Assembly (NCBI GenBank): GCA_035578175.1
Contig: JAQMRL010000016.1
Location: 4,510,721 to 4,574,720, forward strand
From: Catonia carolina
Lineage: Eukaryota > Arthropoda > Insecta > Hemiptera > Achilidae
Direction: 5' to 3'
DNA length: 64,000 nt
In this document: positions 63,104-64,000 of the stretch, piece after piece
Layout: every line of letters begins with the position of its first letter
Numbering within the stretch: position 1 is the first letter of the stretch
Notes under the pieces: model-generated
The model's input: only the letters and a program-made list of their open reading frames with translations
The model's database searches: none
Told to the model about the DNA's origin: nothing
Program-made: the position numbers and the translations under genes

Positions 63104-63290
63104 CTAGACTGATTTAGGATCATCGATAACTCTGTACCCATTATGATCTGCGATATAATGTACCGATATTTTCTTGCCTTCTGGACTTGTGTATGAGTAA
63201 CTGCCTTTTTTTGCAATTACATATTCCCAGCCTCCATTTGTTGTGATTAGAGAACCTTGTTCACTGACTTGAGTTCCTTTTGTATTAAAT
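63104..63290 (-). CDS. Cuticular protein, RR-type chitin-binding domain, 3' terminal exon
   Basis: Structural protein of the insect cuticle, secreted and chitin-binding. On the - strand the exon starts after a TTTTTCAG acceptor (bases 63298-63291), takes one base to finish a split codon, and runs 61 codons to a TAG at 63106-63104. The encoded tail contains GSYSYTSPEGKKISVHYIAD followed by HNGYRV, the core of the Rebers-Riddiford consensus (G-x-Y-x-Y, then YxADxxGYR). The usual Glu of ADENGY is replaced by His. It resembles the RR-1 (soft cuticle) subgroup more than RR-2. Signal peptide and the front of the domain must be in upstream exons, to the right and not found before 64000, so the gene is cut by the window edge. 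No obvious AATAAA follows. Confidence 0.8.
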
Positions 63291-63504
63291 CTGAAAAATG
63301 TAATCAATCAATATTTATTTTTATTTTATCAACAAAACTGATTTTTTTTAAAACAAACTACTCTTAATTCATTGCTTGTTGAACGTTTAGTGAAAATATA
63401 TACATGTCGCACTGTAGGAAGAAGAGTGTTGCAATTTAAAAATACACTTTTGGAGAAATAAGCGTTTAAAATTTTAGTCCAAGTTCGTGAGTGTATACCA
63501 TATG

Positions 63505-63900
63505 CCTGCCCATGACAGGCAGATAGAATGTCAAATTATTTACTCTCAATCTGTTAGTTGCATGGCTAAAATAAATACCTCTGTTTCTTATCACGTCGTC
63601 AGCCAATTAAATGACTAAATAATTTAAGAACAAAAGAGGCAGAGGTGTAAAAAACACTAATTAGAGTTATCTCCTCTGAATGTAATGAATTTCACTATAC
63701 AGCCAGACCCTGTGGTGAATGAAGTGAAGATGTCATTTGCAGAGTGGAAAATATGTGCTTTTCAGAGGGCCCGGCATGCTGATAAGCGTACTTTTCCACT
63801 CAGTGAGGAAGGCAATGGAAAACCACCTCACTCCTCGGTTTACTTAGTAAAGTCTCTACAGGTTCAAACCAGGCTTTCGGCTGATGACCTAAACAACAGC
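63505..63900 (+). repeat. SINE1 copy with 10-bp target duplication
   Basis: ATACCATATG at 63495-63504 and 63901-63910, upstream of the cuticular protein exon. Confidence 0.9.
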
Positions 63901-64000
63901 ATACCATATGTACTGATTCATTTAAATTAAATTGGATTGTTTAATCTGATGGATCATGTTTTAATTAACATGGTACAATCAAAGGAAATATTCAAATTTT

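Overview
This is animal nuclear DNA, almost certainly from an insect with a large, AT-rich, repeat-filled genome. Two host genes are visible and both carry spliceosomal introns: an insect-type fused trehalose-6-phosphate synthase/phosphatase (TPS) on the + strand, and the last exon of an RR-type chitin-binding cuticular protein on the - strand at 63104-63290. The order cannot be fixed from the sequence. A hemipteroid insect is plausible but only a guess.

TPS runs from 4874 to 35660 in 11 recognisable exons (2130 nt, 709 residues plus stop) spread over about 30.8 kb. All junctions join in frame with GT...AG borders. The glycosyltransferase (GT20) part lies in exons A-G and the HAD phosphatase part in exons H-K. 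Catalytic residues of both domains that I can check are present. The first roughly 100 residues expected of an insect TPS are not in the window, so the 5' exons lie upstream of base 1.

Nearly everything else is mobile DNA. There are four abundant short retroposon groups: SINE1, about 390 bp with 10-12 bp target duplications; SINE2 and SINE4, with tRNA-like heads; and SINE3, tRNA-like with a hairpin between the A and B boxes. A longer repeat (F4), several MITE-like families, LINE tails, a hAT MITE, a pogo-like element, a piggyBac-like element and many Tc1/mariner elements fill the rest. One mariner (2988-4347, DD41D type) has an uninterrupted 361-residue transposase, but its third catalytic aspartate is asparagine.

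The most unusual theme is architectural. Five mariner-type elements from at least three families (26.1, 34.3, 47.1, 48.2 and 53.4 kb) are fold-backs in which two copies of the transposase 3' end face outward in inverted orientation and the 5' end is absent. Three of them have perfect TA duplications, and two are near-identical 643-bp copies about 6 kb apart, so the rearranged form itself has moved.

Other notable points: two mariners inserted in opposite orientation at the same TA of SINE3; a GC-rich island (about 27.0-28.05 kb) carrying a canonical histone-type 3' stem-loop and a TATA box without a histone ORF; a 120-bp-arm palindrome at 45.9-46.1 kb; and a nest of transposons at 37.0-40.3 kb. 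No rRNA gene, convincing functional tRNA gene or CRISPR array was found. No database search was possible, so family names rest on motifs, terminal sequences and target duplications read by eye.
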